Source: GCA-016699105 sp036518915 (GTDB lineage Bacteria > Patescibacteriota > Saccharimonadia > UBA4664). Taken from it: a stretch of 7,497 nt of DNA. The notes beneath the pieces were generated by a model, which saw nothing but the letters and a program-made list of their open reading frames with translations, did not search any database and had not been told where the DNA came from. Position 1 is the first letter of the stretch. Each line of letters starts with the position of its first letter. The position numbers and the translations under genes are program-made. Below are positions 1-4,964 of this stretch, one piece after another. Where the stretch lies: positions 1-7,497 of the forward strand of contig DATDME010000001.1 in NCBI GenBank assembly GCA_036518915.1, written 5' to 3'.

Positions 1-317
1 AGTAGGATCAGCAGGCCGGTGTAGGGGGTGGCGACGTTTCCCACGATCATCATCATAAGCGTCGCCAGGACCAGGTCAACCGCCAGCACCGTGACGGGCG
101 AACTCAGCCAGCGGCTCTGGTACACGGCCGGAGCATACCGCAGCAGGTTATAAACCGCCGCGATCCCCAGCGCTAAGTAGGCGACATGGGCTTGCGGCGC
201 CGCGTACGGAAACGTCACAACCAGGAGTAGCAGCGCCAACCAGCGCACTTGGCGGGTGATTCGCTCAAACGGCGACAGGCCGGGAACGCTCAATTGTGTG
301 GCTGTTTGGCTTGCCAT
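1..317 (-). CDS. Membrane protein, N-terminal part; probable sensor histidine kinase (cut by window edge)
   Basis: An open frame starts at ATG 317-315 and runs without a stop through the left edge (105 codons). The visible protein has a short polar N-terminus (residues 1-25, ending FERITRQVRW) and three hydrophobic segments at about 26-41, 45-61 and 73-92. The third is followed by GNVATPYTGLL. This layout, with a final helix leading into a (S/T)P-(Y/F) turn, resembles the multi-helix sensor region of histidine kinases, but no H-box or ATPase domain is inside the window. It starts 20 bp after the stop of a receiver-domain response regulator on the same strand, which supports a kinase/regulator pair in one operon. 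No strong ribosome binding site is seen. It could be another small membrane protein; the missing left flank decides. Confidence 0.6.
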   Translation of the reverse strand, partial: MASQTATQLSVPGLSPFERITRQVRWLALLLLVVTFPYAAPQAHVAYLALGIAAVYNLLRYAPAVYQSRWLSSPVTVLAVDLVLATLMMMIVGNVATPYTGLLIL

Positions 318-337
318 AAACCACGAATCGGCCTTGT

Positions 338-754
338 TTATGTATCAGAGGTTTCGGTGGTGCGGGGCGGCAATCCGAGCATTTCACGCAGCCGCGCCAT
401 GACGTCACTAATCACCATCTGGGATTTAACGAGGTATTCGTCGGCCCCCAGGCTTTTGGCCTTCTGAATGTCTTCTGGCTGGCTCATGGCTGATAGCACC
501 ACAATTTTGGTGGTGGCAAATTCGGGCGTGTGACGGAGGATGTCAATGGTATCAAAGCCATTCAGCCGTGGCATCATGAGGTCCATGACAATCAGCTGTG
601 GATGGAACTCCTTAGCAGCCTGGAGGGCCTCCTCGCCGTCATTACATTGCTTAACCTCAAAACCCTCGGCCTCCATGCGCATCTGGTACAGGTCGGCCAA
701 CGTGAGGTCATCTTCTACCATTAGGATACGTGGGTTGGATGTGACGTCGCTCAT
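338..754 (-). CDS. Single-domain response regulator (CheY-like receiver)
   Basis: This 138-residue protein is essentially one receiver domain (about residues 8-128) with a short polar tail and no output domain. The phosphorylation site is complete: acidic cluster E14-D15-D16, phosphoacceptor D58 in the IVMDLMMP strand, S88 at the conserved Thr/Ser position (VVLSAMS) and K110 in YLVKSQ. It should therefore be phosphorylated by a histidine kinase and act through protein contacts rather than by binding DNA. The next gene on the same strand starts 20 bp after its stop and looks like the membrane part of a sensor kinase. The ATG at 754 is preceded at exactly 6 nt by an extended -10 (TGCTAAGAT), so the mRNA is probably leaderless. 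The GADEYLVKSQ-type ending resembles receivers I recall from Saccharibacteria; that link is from memory. Confidence 0.93.
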   Translation of the reverse strand: MSDVTSNPRILMVEDDLTLADLYQMRMEAEGFEVKQCNDGEEALQAAKEFHPQLIVMDLMMPRLNGFDTIDILRHTPEFATTKIVVLSAMSQPEDIQKAKSLGADEYLVKSQMVISDVMARLREMLGLPPRTTETSDT

Positions 755-760
755 GTCAAA

Positions 761-769
761 ATCTTAGCA
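761..769 (-). promoter_or_regulatory. Extended -10 promoter of the response regulator, leaderless
   Basis: On the minus strand the bases read TGCTAAGAT, which fits TGn plus a -10 hexamer (TAAGAT). Only 6 nt (TTTGAC) separate the hexamer from the ATG, so transcription would begin at or next to the start codon. There is no Shine-Dalgarno sequence in that gap. A -35 is not obvious, as is common with extended -10 promoters. Confidence 0.6.
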
Positions 770-786
770 TATATCTGGCTGGCCAG

Positions 787-836
787 CGCAAAAAATACCG
801 GCGCGAAAAGGCAGGTTTTGTTTTGCGTTTGCTATA
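787..836. repeat. Short repeat/hairpin overlapping the CRP/FNR stop codon
   Basis: Positions 799-836 match 3009-3046 at 33 of 38 bases without gaps; the differences are at 811, 814 and 828-830. The repeat covers the TAG stop of the CRP/FNR gene (834-832, minus). Here it also forms its own imperfect inverted repeat: 787-799 (CGCAAAAAATACC) against 814-827 (GGTTTTGTTTTGCG), with a 14-base loop. In the direction of CRP/FNR transcription the distal arm carries a run of six T. It could act as a terminator between this gene and the response regulator promoter, but the T run is in the stem, not after it. Confidence 0.7.
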
Positions 837-1467
837 GGCTCAGCAACCCCAGCTTGACCTCGATGCCTCCGCGGGCCAGCTTGACCGCGCCATCCCGCTT
901 GAGTACGGCTAACTCGCGGCTGACGGTTTCGCGGGCCAGGCCGGTTTGGGCCGCCAGCTGGGCCTCGGTGACTTTAATAAACAATGCGCCGTTCTCGGCC
1001 GGCTCACCCAGCCGCTCAGCCATGACCATCAGTTCAAACGCGACCCGGCTGGCGGCCGTGCCGCTCATGAGCCGGATCATTCGGCCAATCAGGCCGTCGG
1101 TGCCACGGTACACGCGCGCCAGCAAGTCAAGCGCCACTTGAGGCTCTTGCTCGAGCCAGGCGAGCACCTGGGTGGCCGGCGCCACCCGCACCCGCGTCGC
1201 CGCCAGCGCCTCAAAAAAATACTTGCTCGGCTGGCGGTTCAGGGCGTTGGACATCGGAAAGAAGGCGCCGGGCTTAAACATATTGCACATCACCCGGTTG
1301 CCGCTCGCGGTCAGGTCATATTCGCCCACCAGGCCGTCATCGAGGTAAAAAATCGGCAGCGGAGCCGGAGTGTCGGCTTGGATGATCGTCTCGCCGGCGC
1401 TATAACGGCGTTCGGGGAATTGCTGAAAATATGCTGCAACTTGGCGCCCTAAAATCGATGGCGACAC
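832..1467 (-). CDS. CRP/FNR-family transcriptional regulator
   Basis: This 211-residue protein has the usual CRP/FNR length and order: an N-terminal cyclic-nucleotide-type beta-roll (about 15-110), a long dimer helix (about 112-150) and a C-terminal winged helix-turn-helix (about 165-205). The recognition helix reads RETVSR (R179, E180, R184), the arrangement that reads TGTGA in CRP. The beta-roll lacks the GE(L/I)...R(S/T)A phosphate cassette of cAMP binders, having instead KPGAFFPMSNALNRQP. No FNR-type N-terminal cysteine cluster is present, so the signal is unknown. The start is GTG at 1467, chosen because AGGG lies 8 nt upstream (1479-1476); the upstream ATG in that frame meets a stop at once. 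A consensus CRP box lies just upstream, which suggests autoregulation. The TAG stop lies inside a repeat shared with the end of pyrD. Confidence 0.92.
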   Translation of the reverse strand: MSPSILGRQVAAYFQQFPERRYSAGETIIQADTPAPLPIFYLDDGLVGEYDLTASGNRVMCNMFKPGAFFPMSNALNRQPSKYFFEALAATRVRVAPATQVLAWLEQEPQVALDLLARVYRGTDGLIGRMIRLMSGTAASRVAFELMVMAERLGEPAENGALFIKVTEAQLAAQTGLARETVSRELAVLKRDGAVKLARGGIEVKLGLLSL

Positions 1468-1493
1468 CGGTTATTCCCTTCCCATAAGCTAAA

Positions 1494-1502
1494 TGTGATA
1501 AT
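1494..1502 (+). promoter_or_regulatory. Candidate extended -10 facing pyrD, inside the CRP box
   Basis: TGTGATAAT reads as TGn plus GATAAT, five of six to the -10 consensus. Transcription would start near 1509 and give pyrD an untranslated leader of about 245 nt. Because it lies within the operator, one bound dimer could block both directions. No clear -35 is seen. Confidence 0.35.
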
Positions 1503-1509
1503 TGTCACA
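1494..1509. promoter_or_regulatory. CRP/FNR operator, TGTGA-N6-TCACA
   Basis: The sequence TGTGATAATTGTCACA has both CRP half-sites intact with the 6-base spacer, and 14 of 16 positions are symmetric. The left flank (AAA) also fits the longer consensus. Its near edge is 26 bp from the GTG of the CRP/FNR gene, and it abuts a candidate minus-strand -10 (TAGCTT, 1491-1486), so binding would more likely repress than activate that gene. The RETVSR recognition helix encoded next door fits this target. Confidence 0.8.
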
Positions 1510-1539
1510 GACAAAATCAGCACGTTAACCGTACCATGA

Positions 1540-1559
1540 GGCTGGTGAAAGCGCCAGTC
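1540..1559 (+). other. Leader stem-loop upstream of pyrD
   Basis: Positions 1540-1546 (GGCTGGT) pair with 1553-1559 (GCCAGTC) around a GAAAGC loop, counting two G-U pairs. A second small hairpin, CCAC-TATC-GTGG, lies at 1606-1617. These lie in the presumed pyrD leader. I could not match the leader to a known riboswitch. Confidence 0.3.
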
Positions 1560-1650
1560 GGCTCTCACCCCATGTCTGACAAAGCATTGCCAGGTCTGGT
1601 GCCATCCACTATCGTGGCGCTTACCTCTCGTTAATGCCCTGGGCAATGCA

Positions 1651-1684
1651 AAGCGCCCAAGCGACCCAAAGCGCTTGGGCGCTT
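1651..1684 (+). terminator. Strong hairpin, possible terminator/attenuator before pyrD
   Basis: Arms 1651-1663 and 1672-1684 are a perfect 13-bp inverted repeat (AAGCGCCCAAGCG) around an 8-base loop. On the plus strand it is followed by GTTGTTGTGTG rather than a clean T run, so it is a weak intrinsic terminator at best. It ends 71 bp before the pyrD start, where it could attenuate a leader transcript. The other strand has no T tract after it. Confidence 0.45.
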
Positions 1685-1746
1685 GTTGTGTGAGCCAGGC
1701 CACAGACGACCCCAATGGCTGGGCGCACACTATTGGCTATACCGTC

Positions 1747-1752
1747 AGGAGG
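1747..1752 (+). promoter_or_regulatory. Shine-Dalgarno AGGAGG for pyrD
   Basis: A full AGGAGG lies 3 nt before the ATG at 1756. The spacing is short, but it is the strongest ribosome binding site in the window and supports this start over any upstream extension. It contrasts with the leaderless-type starts elsewhere. Confidence 0.55.
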
Positions 1753-1755
1753 CGC

Positions 1756-2886
1756 ATGATTCCGGTTTTTTCTCGTTGGTCTCATACCTTGTATACCGGT
1801 GTAGCTAAGCCGCTGCTCTTCCGCCGGCCGCCCGACGCCGTGCACGCCGATATGGTGCGCTTGGCCAGCCGGGCCCAACGCCTGACGCCGCTCCGCCAGG
1901 CCGTCGCGCGGTCATGGGCGTACCATAACCCCGCCCTGCTCAGCCAACAGCTAGCCGGCCTAACCTTTACGAACCCAGTCGGCTTGTCGGCCGGCTTCGA
2001 CAAAAACTTTGAGCTGGTACCGCTCATGCGCGCCCTTGGCTTCGGCTTCATGGAAGGCGGCTCGCTCACCTACGAGGTTTGTGCCGGCAACCCCCGGCCC
2101 TGGTTTTACCGGCTGCCGCAGAGCCGTTCGCTGGTGGTCAACGCCGGCCTGGCCAACCAGGGTGTCGAGCGCATTGGCCGCCGCCTGCAGGGTTACCCGC
2201 GCGACCTGTTCACCGGCTTCCCGCTCAACATTTCCGTGGCCAAGACCAACTCGCCGGCGGCCGCCAGCGACGAGGCGGCCATCGCCGACTACTGCGGGAG
2301 TTTGTCGCACTTGGCATCTGCCAACCTTGGCCAGTTATACACCCTCAATATCTCGTGCCCCAACACCTTTGGCGGCCAACCCTTCACCACCTCCGCGCGC
2401 CTGGAGCGCCTGCTGGCGGCCGTCGACGACCTGCGGCTGACCCGGCCGGTGTTCATCAAAATGCCCAGCCACCTCGACTGGCCCGCCTTCAATGAGTTGA
2501 CGGCGGTGGCGGCCCGTCACGCCAGTGTCACCGGCCTGACAATTAGCAACCTGGCCTACCGTGAGCAGGTCAAACTGGATGATGCCCTGCCCGAAACCAT
2601 ACCCGGTAAACTCAGCGGCCGGCCCACGTGGGAGCGGTCAAACCAGCTCATCCGTGCCACCCGCCTCGCCTATGGCGACCGTTTTCTGATCATCGGGGTG
2701 GGCGGGATATTCTCCGCGGCCGATGCCTACACCAAAATTCGCTTGGGCGCCAACCTCGTGGAGCTCATCACCGGCCTCATCTATGAGGGCCCGGCGCTCA
2801 TCGGGCAAATCAACCACGGCCTGGCCGAGCTGCTGGCTCGTGACGGCTACACCAACATCGGTCAGGCCGTGGGCGCCGATCTATAG
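1756..2886 (+). CDS. pyrD: Dihydroorotate dehydrogenase, class-2-like (quinone-dependent) with catalytic Cys
   Basis: The protein (376 residues) oxidises dihydroorotate to orotate in pyrimidine synthesis using FMN. The family is clear from NPVGLSAGFDKN (73-84, with K83 for FMN), GNPRPWFYRLPQ, NISCPNT (198-204), LSGRP (286-290) and IGVGGIFSAADAY (313-325). An N-terminal extension of about 65 residues, with FSRWSHTLYTGVAKPLLF, matches the membrane-associating helices of class 2 enzymes, which pass electrons to quinone. The catalytic base is unusual: class 2 enzymes have Ser in NxSSPNT, while C201 here is the class 1 residue. ATG 1756 is chosen for its AGGAGG and because a class 2 N-terminus follows; the frame is open upstream to 1675 but that part does not look like protein. 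The last codon and stop (CTA TAG) lie in a repeat element. Confidence 0.92.
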   Translation: MIPVFSRWSHTLYTGVAKPLLFRRPPDAVHADMVRLASRAQRLTPLRQAVARSWAYHNPALLSQQLAGLTFTNPVGLSAGFDKNFELVPLMRALGFGFMEGGSLTYEVCAGNPRPWFYRLPQSRSLVVNAGLANQGVERIGRRLQGYPRDLFTGFPLNISVAKTNSPAAASDEAAIADYCGSLSHLASANLGQLYTLNISCPNTFGGQPFTTSARLERLLAAVDDLRLTRPVFIKMPSHLDWPAFNELTAVAARHASVTGLTISNLAYREQVKLDDALPETIPGKLSGRPTWERSNQLIRATRLAYGDRFLIIGVGGIFSAADAYTKIRLGANLVELITGLIYEGPALIGQINHGLAELLARDGYTNIGQAVGADL

Positions 2887-3046
2887 CCCCCGCAAAACAA
2901 AACGTGTGCCCTCACCGTGCTCGTGAGTTCAGGATCGATCGCTCCTCATTCGCTGTATCACCGGATACAGCTTACTCGGTCCGACCGATCCTGAATCACC
3001 CGAATCATCGGCGCGAAAAGACACGTTTTGTTTTGCGGGGGCTATA
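2882..3046. repeat. 165-bp nested palindromic element (MITE-like or structured RNA)
   Basis: The outer arms 2882-2907 and 3021-3046 are a perfect 26-bp inverted repeat. Inside are a 15-bp arm pair at 2927-2941/2982-2996 with one mismatch and one G-T pair (core TTCAGGATCG), a perfect 8-bp hairpin GCTGTATC-ACCG-GATACAGC at 2952-2971, and a small hairpin at 2911-2927. The ends read TATAGC...GCTATA, so it could be a mobile element with a TA target duplication. The right arm plus 12 inner bases (3009-3046) recurs at 799-836. It overlaps the pyrD stop codon and ends before the promoter of the next gene. It encodes no transposase. It could also act as a terminator; no T run follows it. Confidence 0.75.
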
Positions 3047-3056
3047 CCTGCCCCTG

Positions 3057-3087
3057 TTTACTCGTCCGGCCAAGCATAAGCTATAAT
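3057..3087 (+). promoter_or_regulatory. Promoter with consensus TATAAT, leaderless start
   Basis: A perfect -10 TATAAT (3082-3087) ends exactly 6 nt before the ATG at 3094, so the transcript should start at or beside the start codon. A weak -35 candidate TTTACT (3057-3062) is spaced 19 bp. No Shine-Dalgarno sequence is present. The promoter begins 11 bp after the palindromic element, so this gene is probably transcribed apart from pyrD. Confidence 0.65.
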
Positions 3088-3093
3088 AAAACC

Positions 3094-3954
3094 ATGGGCC
3101 CGCAAGAAGCAGTTGACCTCATTAATGCCGAGCACCACACGACGTACCGTGTCGAGGCCACCTACACCGGCGGCCAGGAGCAAGGTGCCTATCTGGTTGT
3201 GGACGCCACTGGCGCGCGGGCCGTTATGAAAGTGAGCAAAAACCCGCGCTGGGCCGACCAAGTCAAGCGGGGCAAAGCCGCCACCGACCAGCTGCGCACC
3301 CTGGGCTACCCGGTGCCGCAATACCTGATCATCGGTTCGGCCGATAACGGCTCGTATTGGGTGGAAACCGAACTGCCTGGCGGCCCAGTGCAGGGAGTCC
3401 CCACCGTCAACCAGGTGACTGACCTGTTGCGCCTCATCGACTTGCAGAAAGGCCAGGTCATTTCCGAAGTGCAGGGCCAAGACTGGGTGTGGTACATCAC
3501 CGACGTCGTCTTCCGCGGTGAATCAGGTAATGTCCGCACCCTCATGCAGTTCTCGCCCCAAACTTCGGCGGTCGTCTCCGAGGCCGAGTCGCTGGTGGCC
3601 GGACTTCAGGGCGTGATGCCGCCCAAAACCGACCTCGTCCACGGCAACATGAACATCAGTCAGGTCTTATATACGCATGACACCGTCAGCGGGGTGGTCG
3701 ACTGGGACCAAGCCGGTTACGGCGACCGGACCATCGATCTGGTTGGGCTGTGGTATTCCTTACTCGAGATGCCCTCGGCCCGTGACATCGTCATGCAGCA
3801 CGTGCTGCAAATTTCGACCAAGCCAGCCATTTTGGTGTATGCGGTGGACAAGATTCTCGCCCGGGTGGCCTGGGAGGTTAATGCTTCTGGTGGCGACGTC
3901 ACGCACCAAGTTAACCAGGCCAACCAGGCCATCGCCCTGCTGCGCGAACTCTAG
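3094..3954 (+). CDS. Aminoglycoside/choline-kinase-like phosphotransferase, possibly inactive
   Basis: The 286-residue protein has the two-lobed APH/ChoK kinase-like layout. In the N-lobe, GAYLVVDATGARAVMKVSKN contains a likely ATP-contacting K46. The C-lobe has the catalytic loop HGNMNISQVL (H183-L192), then VVDWDQAGYGDRTIDLVGLW with metal-binding D203. In active members the loop is HGDxxxxN; here the catalytic Asp is Asn (N185) and the second metal ligand Asn is Gln (Q190). It may be a pseudokinase or have shifted chemistry, and the substrate cannot be told. The ATG at 3094 is chosen because TATAAT sits 6 nt upstream. The open frame extends back to 3028, but that part lies in the repeat and promoter. 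It converges on the CydB-like gene with a 48-bp gap. Confidence 0.8.
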   Translation: MGPQEAVDLINAEHHTTYRVEATYTGGQEQGAYLVVDATGARAVMKVSKNPRWADQVKRGKAATDQLRTLGYPVPQYLIIGSADNGSYWVETELPGGPVQGVPTVNQVTDLLRLIDLQKGQVISEVQGQDWVWYITDVVFRGESGNVRTLMQFSPQTSAVVSEAESLVAGLQGVMPPKTDLVHGNMNISQVLYTHDTVSGVVDWDQAGYGDRTIDLVGLWYSLLEMPSARDIVMQHVLQISTKPAILVYAVDKILARVAWEVNASGGDVTHQVNQANQAIALLREL

Positions 3955-3959
3955 CGGGG

Positions 3960-4001
3960 CCGGCTGCATGCTGTGCTTGCTGTGCTTGCTGGATGAGCCG
4001 G
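3960..4001. other. Intergenic stem and 9-bp tandem repeat between convergent genes
   Basis: CCGGCT (3960-3965) and AGCCGG (3996-4001) could form a 6-bp stem around a long loop. That loop holds two copies of CTGTGCTTG (3971-3979, 3980-3988). As a bidirectional terminator it would be weak: no T tract follows on either side. Confidence 0.2.
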
Positions 4002-4002
4002 G

Positions 4003-4908
4003 TCAGTCGGCGGTGGCGGTGCGGTGCAGCCAGTACATGGCCGGCAGCACCACCACCGCCAGCACCGCGAACGCCAGCGCCAGCCAAATTTGGGCGCCGG
4101 CCGAAGATAGCAGATTATCTACGCGTAGTACGGGCCGCAGCAGGTAGGGCCACAGCGTCAAATACACGCTTAAGCATAGGCCGATAACCAGCGTGGCGCT
4201 GGCCAAAAAGTAGCGCCGCCGCCGCTCCGACGCCAGGCACACCACCCCGAGCACGGCGGCGGCCATCACCGGCCAGAGCAGGGCCAGTAGGCTGCGGCCG
4301 TCCAGCACCGAGCTATCCAGCACCAGCGCCAGTGGCAGCGTAAACAACGCCAAGAGCAGCGCCAACCAATAGCCCACCCGCGCCGCTTGACGGCTGGCGG
4401 CCCCGGGCGCGTAATAGTATCCGCCCCACAAGGCCGGCGGCAGGGCCGCCGCCAGCGCGCCAAGCGCGATCGCCAGGCCGGCGTGCTGCCACACATCATT
4501 ACTGCCGGTCAGCAAAATGGTGGCGTTTTGCACCAGCAGCACCGGCACCGCGATGCTGGTGCAGACCAGCATCCAGGTGAGGCCTGGCCGGCGGTTAACG
4601 GCTTGGCCGAGCACCAGCAGCGTCCGCACGGCCAGCACCACGGCCGTCACGCCCCATAGCCCTTGCACCAGCGGCGCCAGCACCGCAAAGGCCGGCGTAA
4701 AAATCGTCAGTGTGGCCAGCACGGCCGCGCTCAAAAACAGATAGGTGCTTTCCCAAACCGGCGTGAGCCGCCCCAGGGCGTCCGGCGCTAATTTCCGCCC
4801 AGGCAGCACGGCCGCCAGTGGCATTCCAAAACTCACGCCGCCGATAATCGCAAACAGCATCACAAACGCCAGGGGAATGAGGGCTAACCAGGCTGCCAGG
4901 GTATACAT
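4003..4908 (-). CDS. CydB-like cytochrome bd oxidase subunit II, divergent
   Basis: This is a 301-residue, very hydrophobic protein with eight or nine membrane segments (about 5-24, 53-73, 78-98, 110-132, 142-160, 178-198, 206-226, 233-255, 272-292). Two regions recall CydB. SFGMPLAAVLPGR...LTPVWEST (26-55) aligns with the FDxGVGxLxxFLGR...GPxWDGN start. SVYLTLWPYLLRP...DNLLSSAGAQIWLALAFAVLAVVVLPAMYW (247-293) aligns with the C-terminal FPY...SSxxTLxxM...PxxLxY part. CydB with CydA forms the quinol-oxidising bd oxidase. Here the Asp of WDGN is Glu (E53), the Asp of FDxG is absent, the protein is shorter than typical CydB, and no CydA neighbours it. AGGA lies 9 nt before the ATG. The divergent NDH-2 supports a respiratory role. 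It could instead be an unrelated membrane protein. Confidence 0.65.
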   Translation of the reverse strand: MYTLAAWLALIPLAFVMLFAIIGGVSFGMPLAAVLPGRKLAPDALGRLTPVWESTYLFLSAAVLATLTIFTPAFAVLAPLVQGLWGVTAVVLAVRTLLVLGQAVNRRPGLTWMLVCTSIAVPVLLVQNATILLTGSNDVWQHAGLAIALGALAAALPPALWGGYYYAPGAASRQAARVGYWLALLLALFTLPLALVLDSSVLDGRSLLALLWPVMAAAVLGVVCLASERRRRYFLASATLVIGLCLSVYLTLWPYLLRPVLRVDNLLSSAGAQIWLALAFAVLAVVVLPAMYWLHRTATAD

Positions 4909-4935
4909 CAGTGATTTTCCTGACCTAGACGGCTT

Positions 4936-4943
4936 ATCTTATA
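4936..4943 (-). promoter_or_regulatory. Minus-strand -10 for the CydB-like gene
   Basis: The minus strand reads TATAAGAT here, offering TATAAG or TAAGAT as a -10. The latter is the same hexamer as at the response regulator. It would give a leader of about 20 nt carrying AGGA (4921-4918). It overlaps the plus-strand TATAAT, giving a symmetric TTATAA core. Confidence 0.5.
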
Positions 4944-4945
4944 AT
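4940..4945 (+). promoter_or_regulatory. Plus-strand -10 TATAAT for the NADH dehydrogenase
   Basis: This is a consensus TATAAT in the 56-bp divergent gap. The first in-frame ATG (4944) lies inside it and the second (4950) only 4 nt after it, so the third ATG (4965) is the likeliest start. A transcript from about 4952 would have a leader of about 13 nt with no Shine-Dalgarno. A second weaker hexamer, TATATT, lies at 4955-4960. Confidence 0.55.
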
Positions 4946-4964
4946 GCTTATGATTATATTCGTA

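Noticed and set aside
946..1452. Plus-strand open frame opposite the CRP/FNR gene (168 codons)
   Set aside because: It is antisense to a well-supported CRP/FNR protein, with no promoter, ribosome site or domain of its own.
1449..1730. Minus-strand open frame in the pyrD/CRP gap
   Set aside because: It runs through the hairpin and the operator, overlaps the CRP/FNR start, has no ribosome site and shows no domain.
1675..1755. Upstream extension of pyrD
   Set aside because: The extra codons start inside the 13-bp hairpin and do not look like a class 2 N-terminus, while AGGAGG directly precedes the ATG at 1756.
1510..1755. tRNA, cobalamin riboswitch or T-box in the pyrD leader
   Set aside because: Stem-loops are present but I could not fit a cloverleaf, a B12 box or a T-box sequence.
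2882..3046. Integron attC site
   Set aside because: The arms are perfect over 26 bp and do not contain the RYYYAAC/GTTRRRY core sites. No integrase or cassette array is seen.
3028..3093. Upstream extension of the phosphotransferase (22 codons)
   Set aside because: It begins inside the palindromic element and crosses the TATAAT promoter. The resulting peptide does not resemble the family's N-terminus.
4944..4964. Earlier ATG starts for ndh (4944 and 4950)
   Set aside because: 4944 lies within the TATAAT and 4950 only 4 nt after it, so a transcript from this promoter would not include the first and may not include the second.
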